In this document: piece after piece, positions 33,601 through 47,200 of the stretch
How positions within the stretch are numbered: position 1 is the stretch's first letter
How the letters are laid out: every line of letters begins with the position of its first letter
Assembly (NCBI RefSeq): GCF_964355755.1
Contig: NC_092678.1
Coordinates: 10,700,922 to 10,764,921, forward strand
Length of the DNA: 64,000 nt
Origin: Antedon mediterranea
Taxonomy: Eukaryota; Echinodermata; Crinoidea; Comatulida; Antedonidae
Direction: 5' to 3'
The notes under the pieces: model-generated
Told to the model about the DNA's origin: nothing
The model's database searches: none
Seen by the model: the letters and a program-made list of their open reading frames with translations, nothing else
Position numbers and translations under genes: made by a program

Positions 33601-36600
33601 GAAAAAGTTTTGTCGAAATGCTCAAAATGATCTAAAACGTTTTTAAAACGATATTAAGCTATTTTGTGCTCTTTGATGTTTTTGTGTATCCAAGTTTCAT
33701 CGAAATGAACAAAATGGTCTAAAACGTCTCCAAATGCGATTTGAAGGTATTCTGAGCACTTTGGTGTTTTTGTGTGAAAAGTTTTAACGAAATGCTCAAA
33801 ATGGTCTAAAACGGTTTCTAATGTGATTTTAACCACTTTGATGTTTTTGTGTAACCAAGTTCTTTTCGAAAATCACAAAATGGTCTAAAACGTCTCCAAA
33901 TGCTATTTGAAGCTTTTCTAAGCACTTTGGTGTTTTTATGTTAAAAAGTTTTTTCGAAAATCACAAAATGGTCTAAAACGTCTCCAAATGCGATTTGAAG
34001 CTCTTCTGTACACTTTGATGTTTTGTGTGAAAAAGTTTTGTCGAAATGCTCAAAATGGTCTAAAACGTTTTTAAATACGATATTAAGCTGTTTTGTGCAC
34101 TTTGATGATTTGTGTGAAAAGTTTTAACGAAATGTTCAAAATAGTCTAAAACGGTTTCTAATGTGATTTTAAGCACTTTGATGTTTTTGTGTAACCAAGT
34201 TTTTTCGGAAATCACAAAATGGTCTAAAACGTCTCAAAATGCGATTTGAAGCTTTTCTAAGCACTTTGGTGTTTTTATGTTAACAAGTTTTTTCGAAAAT
34301 CACAAAATGGTCTAAAACGTCTCAAAATGCGATTGAAGGTATTCTGAGCACTTTGGTGTTTTTGTGTGAAAAGTTTTAACGAAATGCTCAAAATGGTCTA
34401 AAACGGTTCTAATGTGATTTTAAGCACTTTGATGTTTTTGTATAACCAAGTTTCATCGAAATGCTCAAAATGATGTAAAACGTTTTTAAAACGATATTAA
34501 GCTATTTTGTGCTCTTTGATGTTTTTGTGTAACCAAGTTTTTTCGAAAATCACAAAATGGTCTAAAACGTCTCCAAATGCGATTTGAAGCTTTTCTAAGC
34601 ACTTTGGTGTTTTTATGTTAAGTTTTTTCGAAAATCACAAAATGGTCTAAAACGTCTCAAAATGCGATTTGAAGGTATTCTGAGCACTTTGGTGTTTTTG
34701 TGTGAAAAGTTTTAACGAAATGCTCAAAATGGTCTAAAACGGTTTCTAATGTGATTTTAACCACTTTGATGTTTTTGTGTAACCAAGTTTTTTCGAAAAT
34801 CACAAAATGGTCTAAAACGTCTCCAAATGCGATTTGAAGCTTTTCTAAGCACTTTGGTGTTTTTATGTTAACAAGTTTTTTCGAAAATCACAAAATGGTC
34901 TAAAACGTCTCAAATAGCGATTTGAAGCTATTCTGTACACTTTGATGTTTTGTGTGAAAAAAGTTTTGTCGAAATGCTCAAAATGGTCTAAAACGTTTTT
35001 AAAACGATATTAAGCTATTTTGTGCTCTTTGATGTTTTTGTGTAACCAAGTTTTATCGAAATGAACAAAATGGTCTAAAACGTCTCCAAATGCGATTTGA
35101 AGCTTTTCCAAGCACTTTGCTGTTTTTATGTTAACAAGTTTTTTCGAAAATCACAAAATGGTCTAAAACGTCTCCAAATGCGATTTGAAGATATTCTGAG
35201 CACTTTGGTGTTTTTATGTTAAAAAGTTTTTTCGAAAATCACAAAATGGTCTAAAACGTCTCCAAATGCGATTTGAAGCTATTCTATACACTTTGATGTT
35301 TTGTGTTAAAAAGTTTTGTCGAAATGCTCAAAATGGTTTAAAACGTTTTTAAAACGATATTAAGCTATTTTGTGCTCTTTGATGTTTTTGTGTAACCAAG
35401 TTTCATCGAAATGAACAAAATGGTCTAAAACGTCTCCAAATGCGATTTGAAGCTTTTCCAAGCACTTTGCTGTTTTTATGTTAACAAGTTTTTTCGAAAA
35501 TCACAAAATTGTCTAAAACGTCTCAAAATGCGATTTGAAGGTATTCTGAGCACTTTGGTGTTTTTGTGTGAAAAGTTTTAACGAAAAGCTCAAAATGGTC
35601 TAAAACGGTTCTAATGTGATTTTAAGCACTTTGATGTTTTTGTACAACCAAGTTTCATCGAAATGCTCAAAATGGTCTAAAACGTTTTTAAAACGATATT
35701 AAGCTATTTTGTGCTCTTTGATGTTTTTGTGTAACCAAGTTTTTTCGAAAATCACAAAATGGTCTAAAACGTCTCCAAATGCGATTTGAAGCTTTTCTAA
35801 GCACTTTGGTGTTTTTATGTTAACAAGTTTTTTCGAAAATCACAAAATGGTCTAAAACGTCTCAAAATGCGATTTGAAGGTATTCTGAGCACTTTGGTGT
35901 TTTTGTGTGAAAAGTTTTAACGAAATGCTCAAAATGGTCTAAAACGGTTTCTAATGTGATTTTAACCACTTTGATGTTTTTGTGTAACCAAGTTCTTTTC
36001 GAAAATCACAAAATGGTCTAAAACGTCTCCAAATGCGATTTGAAGCTTTTCTAAGCACTTTGGTGTTTTTATGTTAACAAGTTTTTTCGAAAATCACAAA
36101 ATGGTCTAAAACGTCTCAAAATGCGATTTGAAGGTATTCTGAGCACTTTGGTGTTTTTGTGTGAAAAGTTTTAACGAAATGCTCAAAATGGTCTAAAACG
36201 GTTTCTAATGTGATTTTAACAACTTTGATGTTTTTGTGTAACCAAGTTTTTTCGAAAATCACAAAATGGTCTAAAACGTTTCCAAATGCGATTTGAAGCT
36301 TTTCTAAGCACTTTGGTGTTTTTATGTTAACAAGTTTTTTCGAAAATCACAAAATGGTCTAAAACGTCTCCAAATGCGATTTGAAGATATTCTGAGCACT
36401 TTGGTGTTTTTCTGTTAAAAAGTATTTTCGAAAATCACAAAATGGTCTAAAACGTCTCCAAATGCAATTTGAAGCTATTCTGTACACTTTGATGTTTTGT
36501 GTGAAAAAGTTTTGTCAAAATGCTCAAAATGGTCTAAAACGTTTTTAAAACGATATTAAGCTATTTTGTGCTCTTTGATGTTTTTGTATAACCAAGTTTT

Positions 36601-39135
36601 TTCGAAAATCACAAAATGGTCTAAAACGTCTCCAAATGCGATTTGAAGCTTTTCTAAACACTTTGGTGTTTTTATGTTAACAAGTTTTTTCGAAAATCAC
36701 AAAATGGTCTAAAACGTCTCCAAATCCGATTTGAAGCTATTCTGTACACTTTGATGTTTTGTGTGAAAAAGTTTTGTCGAAATGCTCAAAATGGTCTAAA
36801 ACGTTTTTAAAACGATATTAAGCTATTTTGTGCTCTTTGATGTTTTTGTGTAACCAAGTTTCATCGATATGAACAAAATGGTCTAAAACGTCTCAAAATG
36901 CGATTTGAAGGTATTCTGAGCACTTTGGTGCTTTTGGGTGAAAAGTTTTAACGAAATGCTCAAAATGGTCTAAAACGGTTTCTAATGTGATTTTAAGCAC
37001 TTTGAAGTATTTGTAAAAACAAGTTTCATCGAAATGCACAAAATAGTCTAAAACGTCTCCAAATGCGATTTGAAGCTTTTCTAAGCACTTTGGTGTTTTT
37101 ATGTTAACAAGTTTTTTCGAAAATCACAAAATGGTCTAAAACGTCTCCAAATGCGATTTGAAGATATTCTGAGCACTTTGGTGTTTTTATGTTAAAAAGT
37201 ATTTTCGAAAATCACAAAATGGTCTAAAACGTCTCCAAATGCGATTTGAAGCTCTTCTGTACACTTTGATGTTTTGTGTGAAAAAGTTTAGTCGAAATGC
37301 TCAAAATGGTCTAAAACGTTTTTAAAACGATATTAAGCTATTTTGTGCTCTTTGATGTTTTTGTGTAACCAAGTTTCATCGAAATGAACAAAATGGTCTA
37401 AAACGTCTCCAAATGCGATTTGAAGCTTTTCTAAGCACTTTGGTGTTTTTATGTTAACAAGTTTTTTCGAAAATCACAAAATGGTCTAAAACGTCTCCAA
37501 ATGCGATTTGAAGATATTCTGAGCACTTTGCTGTTTTTATGTTAACAAGTTTTTTCGAAAATCACAAAATGGTCTAAAACGTCTCAAAATGCTATTTGAA
37601 GGTATTCTGAGCACTTTGGTGTTTTTGTGTGAAAAGTTTTAACGAAATGCTCAAAATGGTCTAAAACGGTTCTAATGTGATTTTAAACACTTTGATGTTT
37701 TGTGTGAAAAAGTTTTGTCAAAATGCTCAAAATGGTCTAAAACGTTTTTAAAACGATATTAAGCTATTTTGTGCTCTTTGATGTTTTTGTATAACCAAGT
37801 TTTTTCGAAAATCACAAAATGGTCTAAAACGTCTCCAAATGCGATTTGAAGATATTCTGAGCACTTTGGTGTTTTTATGTTAAAAAGTTTTTTCGAAAAT
37901 CACAAAATGGTCTAAAACGTCTCCAAATGCGATTTGAAGATATTCTGAGCACTTTGGTGTTTTTATGTTAAAAAGTTTTTTCGAAAATCACAAAATGGTC
38001 TAAAACGTCTCCAAATGCGATTTGAAGCTATTCTATACACTTTGATGTTTTGTGTTAAAAAGTTTTGTCGAAATGCTCAAAATGGTTTAAAACGTTTTTA
38101 AAACGATATTAAGCTATTTTGTGCTCTTTGATGTTTTTGTGTAACCAAGTTTCATCGAAATTAACAAAATGGTCTAAAACGTCTCCAAATGCGATTTGAA
38201 GCTTTTCCAAGCACTTTGCTGTTTTTATGTTAACAAGTTTTTTCGAAAATCACAAAATTGTCTAAAACGTCTCAAAATGCGATTTGAAGGTATTCTGAGC
38301 ACTTTGGTGTTTTTGTGTGAAAAGTTTTAACGAAAAGCTCAAAATGGTCTAAAACGGTTCTAATGTGATTTTAAGCACTTTGATGTTTTTGTACAACCAA
38401 GTTTCATCGAAATGCTCAAAATGGTCTAAAACGTTTTTAAAACGATATTAAGCTATTTTGTGCTCTTTGATGTTTTTGTGTAACCAAGTTTTTTCGAAAA
38501 TCACAAAATGGTCTAAAACGTCTCCAAATGCGATTTGAAGCTTTTCTAAGCACTTTGGTGTTTTTATGTTAACAAGTTTTTTCGAAAATCACAAAATGGT
38601 CTAAAACGTCTCAAAATGCGATTTGAAGGTATTCTGAGCACTTTGGTGTTTTTGTGTGAAAAGTTTTAACGAAATGCTCAAAATGGTCTAAAACGGTTTC
38701 TAATGTGATTTTAACCACTTTGATGTTTTTGTGTAACCAAGTTCTTTTCGAAAATCACAAAATGGTCTAAAACGTCTCCAAATGCGATTTGAAGCTTTTC
38801 TAAGCACTTTGGTGTTTTTATGTTAACAAGTTTTTTCGAAAATCACAAAATGGTCTAAAACGTCTCAAAATGCGATTTGAAGGTATTCTGAGCACTTTGG
38901 TGTTTTTGTGTGAAAAGTTTTAACGAAATGCTCAAAATGGTCTAAAACGGTTTCTAATGTGATTTTAACCACTTTGATGTTTTTGTGTAACCAAGTTTTT
39001 TCGAAAATCACAAAATGGTCTAAAACGTCTCCAAATGCGATTTGAAGCTTTTCTAAGCACTTTGGTGTTTTTATGTTAACAAGTTTTTTCGAAAATCACA
39101 AAATGGTCTAAAACGTCTCCAAATGCGATTTGAAG
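30699..39135 (+). repeat. Macro-duplicated satellite block X, copy 2
   Basis: This copy matches 9803-18240 at an offset of 20896 bp and matches 55532-63740 at 24833 bp. The last comparison extends left to about 29730/54563, so copies 2 and 4 share about 0.9 kb more on the left than copy 1 does, including the GTTAACTAG variant (30092 and 54925). The intact G monomer at 33368, the CTCCGAATGCG E variant near 33292 and the Q block near 34.2 kb lie inside it. Copy 2 and copy 4 share TCTGATCCCTTTGG (32721 region and 57551 region), which copy 1 lacks, so they are the closer pair. Confidence 0.87.
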
Positions 39136-39945
39136 CTATTCTGTACACTTTGATGTTTTGTGTGAAAAGTTTTAACGAAATGCTCAAAATTGTCTAAAAC
39201 GGTTTCTAATGTGATTTTAAGCACTTTGATGTTTTTGTAAAACCAAGTTTCATCGAAATGCACAAAATGGTCTAAAACGTCTCCAAATGCGATTTGAAGC
39301 TTTTCCAAGCACTTTGGTGTTTTTATGTTAACAAGGTTTTTCGAAAATCACAAAATGGTCTAAAACGTCTCGAAATGCGATTTGAAGCTTTTCCAAGCAC
39401 TTTGCTGTTTTTATGTTAACAAGTTTTTTCGAAAATCACAAAATGGTCTAAAACGTCTCAAAATACGATATTAAGCTGTTTTGTGCACTTTGATGATTTG
39501 TGTGAAAAGTTTTAACGAAATGCTCAAAATGGTCTAAAACGGTTTCTAATGTGATTTTAAGCACTTTGATGTTTTTATGTAGCCAAGTTTTTTCGAAAAT
39601 CACAAAATGGTCAAAAACGTCTCCAAATGCGATTTGAAGCTTTTCTAAGCACTTTGGTTTTTTTATGTTAACAAGTTTTTTCGAAAATCACAAAATGGTC
39701 TAAAACGTCTTCAAATGCGATTTGAAGATATTCTGAGCACTTTGGTGTTTTTCTGTTAAAAAGTATTTTCGAAAATCACAAAATGGCCTAAAACGTCTCC
39801 AAATGCGATTTGAAGCTATTCTGTACACTTTGATGTTTTGTGTGAAAAAGTTTTGTCAAAATGCTCAAAATGGTCTAAAACGTTTTTAAAACGATATTAA
39901 GCTATTTTGTGCTCTTTGATGTGTTTGTATAACCAAGTTTTTTCG
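39136..39945 (+). repeat. Satellite stretch joining blocks X and P
   Basis: It contains an E/C chimeric monomer (start near 39108, also seen near 9247), A monomers, one with CTCGAAATGCG near 39369, and the H-D pair near 39459. An A monomer with TTTGGTTTTTTTATG near 39655 then follows, and a B monomer with TTTCTGTTAAAAAGTATTTTC. The H-D onward part matches about 31998-32490. No unique sequence was found. Confidence 0.75.
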
Positions 39946-42771
39946 AAAATCACAAAATGGTCTAAAACGTCTCCAAATGCGATTTGAAGCTTTTCCAAGC
40001 ACTTTGCTGTTTTTATGTTAACAATTTTTTTCGAAAATCATAAAATGGTCTAAAACGTCTCCAAATGCGATTTGAAGCTATTCTGTACACTTTGATGTTT
40101 TGTGTGAAAAGTTTTGTCGAAATGCTCAAAATGGTCTAAAACGTTTTTAAAACGATATTAAGCTATTTTGTGCTCTTTGATGTTTTTGTGTAACCAAGTT
40201 TCATCGAAATGAACAAAATGGTCTAAAACGTCTCCAAATGCGATTTGAAGCTTTTCTAAGCACTTTGGTGTTTTTATGTTAACAAGTTTTTTCGAAAATC
40301 ACAAAATGGTCTAAAACGTCTCCAAATGCGATTTGAAGATATTCTGAGCACTTTGCTGTTTTTATGTTAACAAGTTTTTTCGAAAATCACAAAATGGTCT
40401 AAAACGTCTCAAAATGCTATTTGAAGGTATTCTGAGCACTTTGGTGTTTTTGTGTGAAAAGTTTTAACGAAATGCTCAAAATGGTCTAAAACGGTTCTAA
40501 TGTGATTTTAAGCACTTTGATGTTTTTGTATAACCAAGTTTCATCGAAATGCTCAAAATGGTCTAAAACGTTTTTAAAACGATATTAAGCTATTTTGTGC
40601 TCTTTGATGTTTTTGTGTAACGAAGTTTCATCGAAATGAACAAAATGGTCTAAAACGTCTCCAAATGCGATTTGAAGCTTTTCCAAGCACTTTGCTGTTT
40701 TTATGTTAACAAGTTTTTTCGAAAATCACAAAATGGCCTAAAACGTCTCAAAATGCGATTTCAAGGTATTCTGAGCACTTTGGTGTTTTTGTGTGAAAGG
40801 TTTTAACGAAATGCTCAAAATGGTCTAAAACGGTTTCTAATGTGATTTTAAGCACTTTGATGTTTTTGTATAACCAAGTTTCATCGAAATGCACAAAATG
40901 GTCTAAAACGTCTCCAAATGCGATTTGAAGCTTTTCTAAGCACTTTGCTGTTTTTATGTTAACAAGTTTTTTCGAAAATCACAAAATGGTCTAAAACGTC
41001 TCCAAATGCGATTTGAAGATATTCTGAGCACTTTGGTGTTTTTATGTTAAAAAGTTTTTTCGAAAATCACAAAATGGTCTAAAACGTCTCCAAATGCGAT
41101 TTGAAGATATTCTGAGCACTTTGGTGTTTTTATGTTAAAAAGTTTTTTCGAAAATCACAAAATGGTCTAAAACGTCTCCAAATGCGATTTGAAGCTATTC
41201 TGTACACTTTGATGTTTTGTGTGAAAAAGTTTTGTCGAAATGCTCAAAATGGTCTAAAACGTTTTTAAAACGATATTAAGCTATTTTGTGCTCTTTGATG
41301 TTTTTCTGTAACCAAGTTTTATCGAAATGAACAAAATGGTCTAAAACGTCTCCAAATGCGATTTGAAGCTTTTCCAAGCACTTTGCTGTTTTTATGTTAA
41401 CAAGTTTTTTCGAAAATCACAAAATGGTCTAAAACGTCTCAAAATGCGATTTGAAGGTATTCTGAGCACTTTGGTGTTTTTGTGTGAAAAGTTTTAACGA
41501 AATGCTCAAAATTGTCTAAAACGGTTTCTAATGTGATTTTAAGCACTTTGATGTTTTTGTAAAACCAAGTTTCATCGAAATGAACAAAATGGTCTAAAAT
41601 GTCTCCAAATGCGATTTGAAGCTTTTCCAAGCACTTTACTGTTTTTATGTTAACAAGCTTTTTCGAAAATCACAAAATGGTCTAAAACGTCTCCAAATGC
41701 GATTTGAAGATATTCTGAGCACTTTGGTGTTTTTATGTTAAAAAGTTTTTTCGAAAATCACAAAATGGTCTAAAACGTCTCCAAATGCGATTTGAAGATA
41801 TTCTGAGCACTTTGGTGTTTTTATGTTAAAAAGTTTTTTCGAAAATCACAAAATGGTCTAAAACGTCTCCAAATGCGATTTGAAGCTATTCTGTACACTT
41901 TGATGTTTTGTGTGAAAAAGTTTTGTCGAAATGCTCAAAATGGTTTAAAACGTTTTTAAAACGATATTAAGTTATTTTGTGCTCTTTGATGTTTTTGTGT
42001 AACCAAGTTTCATCGAAATGAACAAAATGGTCTAAAACGTCTCCAAATGCGATTTGAAGCTTTTCCAAGCACTTTGCTGTTTTTATGTTAACAAGTTTTT
42101 TCGAAAATCACAAAATGGCCTAAAACGTCTCAAAATGCGATTTGAAGGTATTCTGAGCACTTTGGTGTTTTTGTGTGAAAAGTTTTAACGAAATGCTCAA
42201 AATGGTCTAAAACGGTTCTAATGTGATTTTAAGCTATTCTAGACACTTTGATGTTTTGTGTGAAAAAGTTTTCTCGAAATGCTCAAAATGGTCTAAAACG
42301 TTTTCCAATACCATATTAAGCTATTTTGTGCAATTTGATGTTTTTGTGTAACCAAGTTTTTTGAAATGCGATTTGAAGATATTCTGAGGACTTTGGTGTT
42401 TTTATGTTAAAAAGTTTTTTCGAAAATCACAAAATGGTCTAAAACGTCTCCAAATGCGATTTGAAGATATTCTGAGCACTTTGGTGTTTTTATGTTAAAA
42501 AGTTTTTTCGAAAATCACAAAATGGTCTAAAACGTCTCCAAATGCGAGTTGAAGCTATTCTGTACACTTTGATGTTTTGTGTGAAAAAGTTTTGTCGAAA
42601 TGCTCAAAATGGTCTAAAACGTTTTTAAAACGATATTAAGCTATTTTGTGCTCTTTGATGTTTTTGTGTAACCAAGTTTTTTCGAAAATCACAAAATGGT
42701 CTAAAACGTCTCCAAATGCGATTTGAAGCTTTTCTAAGCACTTTGGTGTTTTTATGTTAACAAGTTTTTTC

Positions 42772-43781
42772 GCAAATCACAAAATGGTCTAAAACGTCTC
42801 CAAATGCGATTTGAAGATATTCTGAGCACATTGGTGTTTTTATGTTAAAAAGTTTTTTCGAAAATCACAAAATGGTCTAAAACGTTTCCAAATGCGATTT
42901 GAAGCTCTTCTGTACACTTTGATGTTTTGTGTGAAAAAGTTTTGTCGAAATGCTCAAAATGGTCTAAAACGTTTTTAAATACGATATTAAGCTGTTTTGT
43001 GCACTTTGATGGTTTGTGTGAAAAGTTTTAACGAAATGCTCAAAATGGTCAAAAACGGTTTCTAATGTGATTTTAAGCACTTTGATGTTTTTGTGTAACC
43101 AAGTTTTTTCGAAAATCACAAAATGGTCTAAAACGTCTCCAAATGCGATTTGAAGCTTTTCTAAACACTTTGGTGTTTTTATGTTAACAAGTTTTTTCGA
43201 AAATCACAAAATGGTCTAAAACGTCTCCAAATGCGATTTGAAGATATTCTGTACACTTTGATGTTTTGTGTGAAAAAGTTTTCTCGAAATGCTCAAAATG
43301 GTCTAAAACGTTTTCCAATACCATATTAAGCTATTTTGTGCAATTTGATGTTTTTATGTAACCAAGTTTTTTGAAATGCGACTTGAAGATATTCTGAGCA
43401 CTTTGGTGTTTTTATGTTAAAAAGTTTTTTCGAAAATCACAAAATGGTCTAAAACGTCTCCAAATGCGATTTGAAGATATTCTGAGCACTTTGGTGTTTT
43501 TATGTTAAAAAGTTTTTTCGAAAATCACAAAATGGTCTAAAACGTCTCCAAATGCGATTTGAAGCTATTCTGTACACTTTGATGTTTTGTGTGAAAAAGT
43601 TTTGTCGAAATGCTCAAAATGGTCTAAAACGTTTTTAAAACGATATTAAGCTATTTTGTGCTCTTTGATGTTTTTGTGTAACCAAGTTTTTTCGAAAATC
43701 ACAAAATGGTCTAAAACGTCTCCAAATGCGATTTGAAGCTTTTCTAAGCACTTTGGTGTTTTTATGTTAACAAGTTTTTTC
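42772..43781 (+). repeat. 1010-bp satellite segment present only in block P copy 2
   Basis: Left of it the two P copies align at offset 15836, and right of it at 16846, so the length difference is exactly 1010 bp, about 12 monomers. The segment starts with TTTTTTCGCAAATCAC, a variant otherwise seen near 10478, 31373, 47038 and 56211. It contains B, E, H-like, D, A, E-like, the G/B deletion junction, B, E, F and A monomers. This resembles the X block more than P, as expected for unequal exchange or gene conversion between blocks. The exact breakpoints are uncertain within one monomer. Confidence 0.75.
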
Positions 43782-44252
43782 GAAAATCACAAAATGGTCT
43801 AAAACGTCTCAAAATGCGATTTGAAGGTATTCTGAGCACTTTGGTGTTTTTGTGTGAAAAGTTTTAACGAAATGCTCAAAATGGTCTAAAACGGTTTCTA
43901 ATGTGATTTTAAGCACTTTGATGTTTTTGTGTAACCAAGTTTTTTCGAAAATCACAAAATGGTCTAAAACGTCTCCAAATGCGATTTGAAGCTATTCTGT
44001 ACACTTTGATGTTTTGTGTGAAAAAAGTTTTGTCGAAATGCTCAAAATGGTCTAAAACGTTTTTAAAACGATATTGAGCTATTTTGTGCTCTTTGATGTT
44101 TTTGTGTAACCAAGTTTTATCGAAATGAACAAAATGGTCTAAAACGTCTCCAAATGCGATTTGAAGCTTTTCCAAGCACTTTGCTGTTTTTATGTTAACA
44201 GGTTTTTTCGAAAATCACAAAATGGTCTAAAACGTCTCAAAATGCGATTTGA

Positions 44253-44256
44253 AGGT
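44253..44256 (+). other. Unoccupied (empty) transposon site in the duplicated block
   Basis: AGGT occurs once here, within GATTTGAAGGTATTCTG. The left flank, with GTTAACAGG and TTTTTTCG, equals the flank left of 27410. The right flank equals that right of 28505, including the AAAATTGTC and GTAAAACCAAG variants. Offsets of 16846 on the left and 15751 on the right differ by 1095 bp, which is 1091 bp of element plus 4 bp of target duplication. No excision footprint is visible, so this site most likely never held the element. Confidence 0.9.
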
Positions 44257-47200
44257 ATTCTGAGCACTTTGGTGTTTTTGTGTGAAAAGTTTTAACGAAA
44301 TGCTCAAAATTGTCTAAAACGGTTTCTAATGTGATTTTAAGCACTTTGATGTTTTTGTAAAACCAAGTTTCATCGAAATGCACAAAATGGTCTAAAATGT
44401 CTCCAAATGCGATTTGAAGCTTTTCCAAGCACTTTGCTGTTTTTATGTTAACAAGCTTTTTCGAAAATCACAAAATGGTCTAAAACGTCTCCAAATGCGA
44501 TTTGAAGATATTCTGAGCACTTTGGTGTTTTTATGTTAAAAAGTTTTTTCGAAAATCACAAAATGGTCTAAAACGTCTCCAAATGCGATTTGAAGATATT
44601 CTGAGCACTTTGGTGTTTTTAAGTTAAAAAGTTTTTTCGAAAATCACAAAATGGTCTAAAACGTCTCCAAATGCGATTTGAAGCTATTCTGTACACTTTG
44701 ATGTTTTGTGTGAAAAAGTTTTGTCGAAATGCTCAAAATGGTTTAAAACGTTTTTAAAACGATATTAAGCTATTTTGTGCTCTTTGATGTTTTTGTATAA
44801 CCAAGTTTCATCGAAATGCACAAAATGGTCTAAAACGTCTCCAAATGCGATTTGAAGCTTTTCTAAGCACTTTGCTGTTTTTATGTTAACAAGTTTTTTC
44901 GAAAATCACAAAATGGTCTAAAACGTCTCCAAATGCGATTTGAAGATATTCTGAGCACTTTGGTGTTTTTATGTTAAAAAGTTTTTTCGAAAATCACAAA
45001 ATGGTCTAAAACGTCTCCAAATGCGATTTGAAGATATTCTGAGCACTTTGGTGTTTTTATGTTAAAAAGTTTTTTCGAAAATCACAAAATTGTCTAAAAC
45101 GTCTCCAAATGCGATTTGAAGCTATTCTGTACCCTTTGATGTTTTGTGTGAAAAAGTTTTGTCGAAATGCTCAAAATGGTCTAAAACGTTTTTAAAACGA
45201 TATAAAGCTATTTTGTGCTCTTTGATGTTTTTGTGTAACCAAGTTTTTTCGAAAATCACAAAATGGTCTAAAACGTCTCCAAATGCGATTTGAAGCTTTT
45301 CTAAGCACTTTGGTGTTTTTATGTTAACAAGTTTTTTCGAAAATCACAAAATGGTCTAAAACGTCTTAAAATGCGATTTGAAGGTATTCTGAGCACTTTG
45401 GTGTTTTTGTGTGAAAAGTTTTAACGAAATGCTCAAAATGGTCTAAAACGGTTTCTAATGTGATTTTAACCACTTTGATGTTTTTGTGTAACCAAGTTTT
45501 TTCGAAAATCACAAAATGGTCTAAAACGTCTCCAAATGCGATTTGAAGCTTTTCTAAGCACTTTGGTGTTTTTATGTTAACAAGTTTTTTCGAAAATCAC
45601 AAAATGGTCTAAAACGTCTCCAAATGCGATTTGAAGCTATTCTGTACACTTTGATGTTTTGTGTGAAAAAAGTTTTGTCGAAATGCTCAAAATGGTCTAA
45701 AACGTTTTTAAAACGATATTAAGCTATTTTGTGCTCTTTGATGTTTTTGTGTAACCAAGTTTTATCGAAATGAACAAAATGGTCTAAAACGTCTCCAAAT
45801 GCGATTTGAAGCTTTTCTAAGCACTTTGCTGTTTTTATGTTAACAAGTTTTTTCGAAAATCACAAAATGGTCTAAAACGTCTCCAAATGCGATTTGAAGA
45901 TATTCTGAGCACTTTGGTGTTTTTATGTTAAAAAGTTTTTTCGAAAATCACAAAATGGTCTAAAACGTCTCCAAATGCGATTTGAAGCTATTCTGTACAC
46001 TTTGATGTTTTGTGTGAAAAAGTTTTGTCGAAATGCTCAAAATGGTCTAAAACGTTTTTAAAACGATATAAAGCTATTTTGTGCTCTTTGATGTTTTTGT
46101 GTAACCAAGTTATTTCGAAAATCACAAAATGGTCTAAAACGTCTCCAAATGCGATTTGAAGCTTTTCTAAGCACTTTGCTGTTTTTATGTTAACAAGTTT
46201 TTTCGAAAATCACAAAATGGTCTAAAACGTTTTAAAATGCGATTTGAAGGTATTCTGAGCACTTTGGTGTTTTTGTGTGAAAAGTTTTAACGAAATGCTC
46301 AAAATGGTCTAAAACGGTTTCTAATGTGATTTTAACCACTTTGATGTTTTTGTGTAACCAAGTTTTTTCGAAAATCACAAAATGGTCTAAAACGTCTCCA
46401 AATGCGATTTGAAGCTTTTCTAAACACTTTGGTGTTTTTATGTTAACAAGTTTTTTCGAAAATCACAAAATGGTCTAAAACGTCTCCAAATGCGATTTGA
46501 AGCTATTCTGTACACTTTGATGTTTTGTGTGAAAAAGTTTCTCGAAATGCTCAAAATGGTCTAAAACGTTTTCCAATACCATATTAAGCTATTTTGTGCA
46601 ATTTGATGTTTTTGTGTAACCAAGTTTTTTGAAATGCGATTTGAAGATATTCTGAGCACTTTGGTGTTTTTATGTTAAAAAGTTTTTTCGAAAATCACAA
46701 AATGGTCTAAAACGTCTCCAAATGCGATTTGAAGATATTCTGAGCACTTTGGTGTTTTTATGTTAAAAAGTTTTTTCGAAAATCACAAAATGGTCTAAAA
46801 CGTCTCCAAATGCGATTTGAAGCTATTCTGTACACTTTGATGTTTTGTGTGAAAAAGTTTTGTCGAAATGCTCAAAATGGTCTAAAACGTTTTTAAAACG
46901 ATATTAAGCTATTTTGTGCTCTTTGATGTTTTTGTGTAACCAAGTTTTTTCGAAAATCACGAAATGGTCTAAAACGTCTTCAAATGCGATTTGAAGCTTT
47001 TCTAAGCACTTTGGTGTTTTTATGTTAACAAGTTTTTTCGCAAATCACAAAATGGTCTAAAACGTCTCCAAATGCGATTTGAAGATATTCTGAGCACATT
47101 GGTGTTTTTATGTTAAAAAGTTTTGTCGAAATGCTCAAAATGGTCTAAAACGTTTTTAAAACGATATTAAGCTATTTTGTCCTCTTTGATGTTTTTATGT

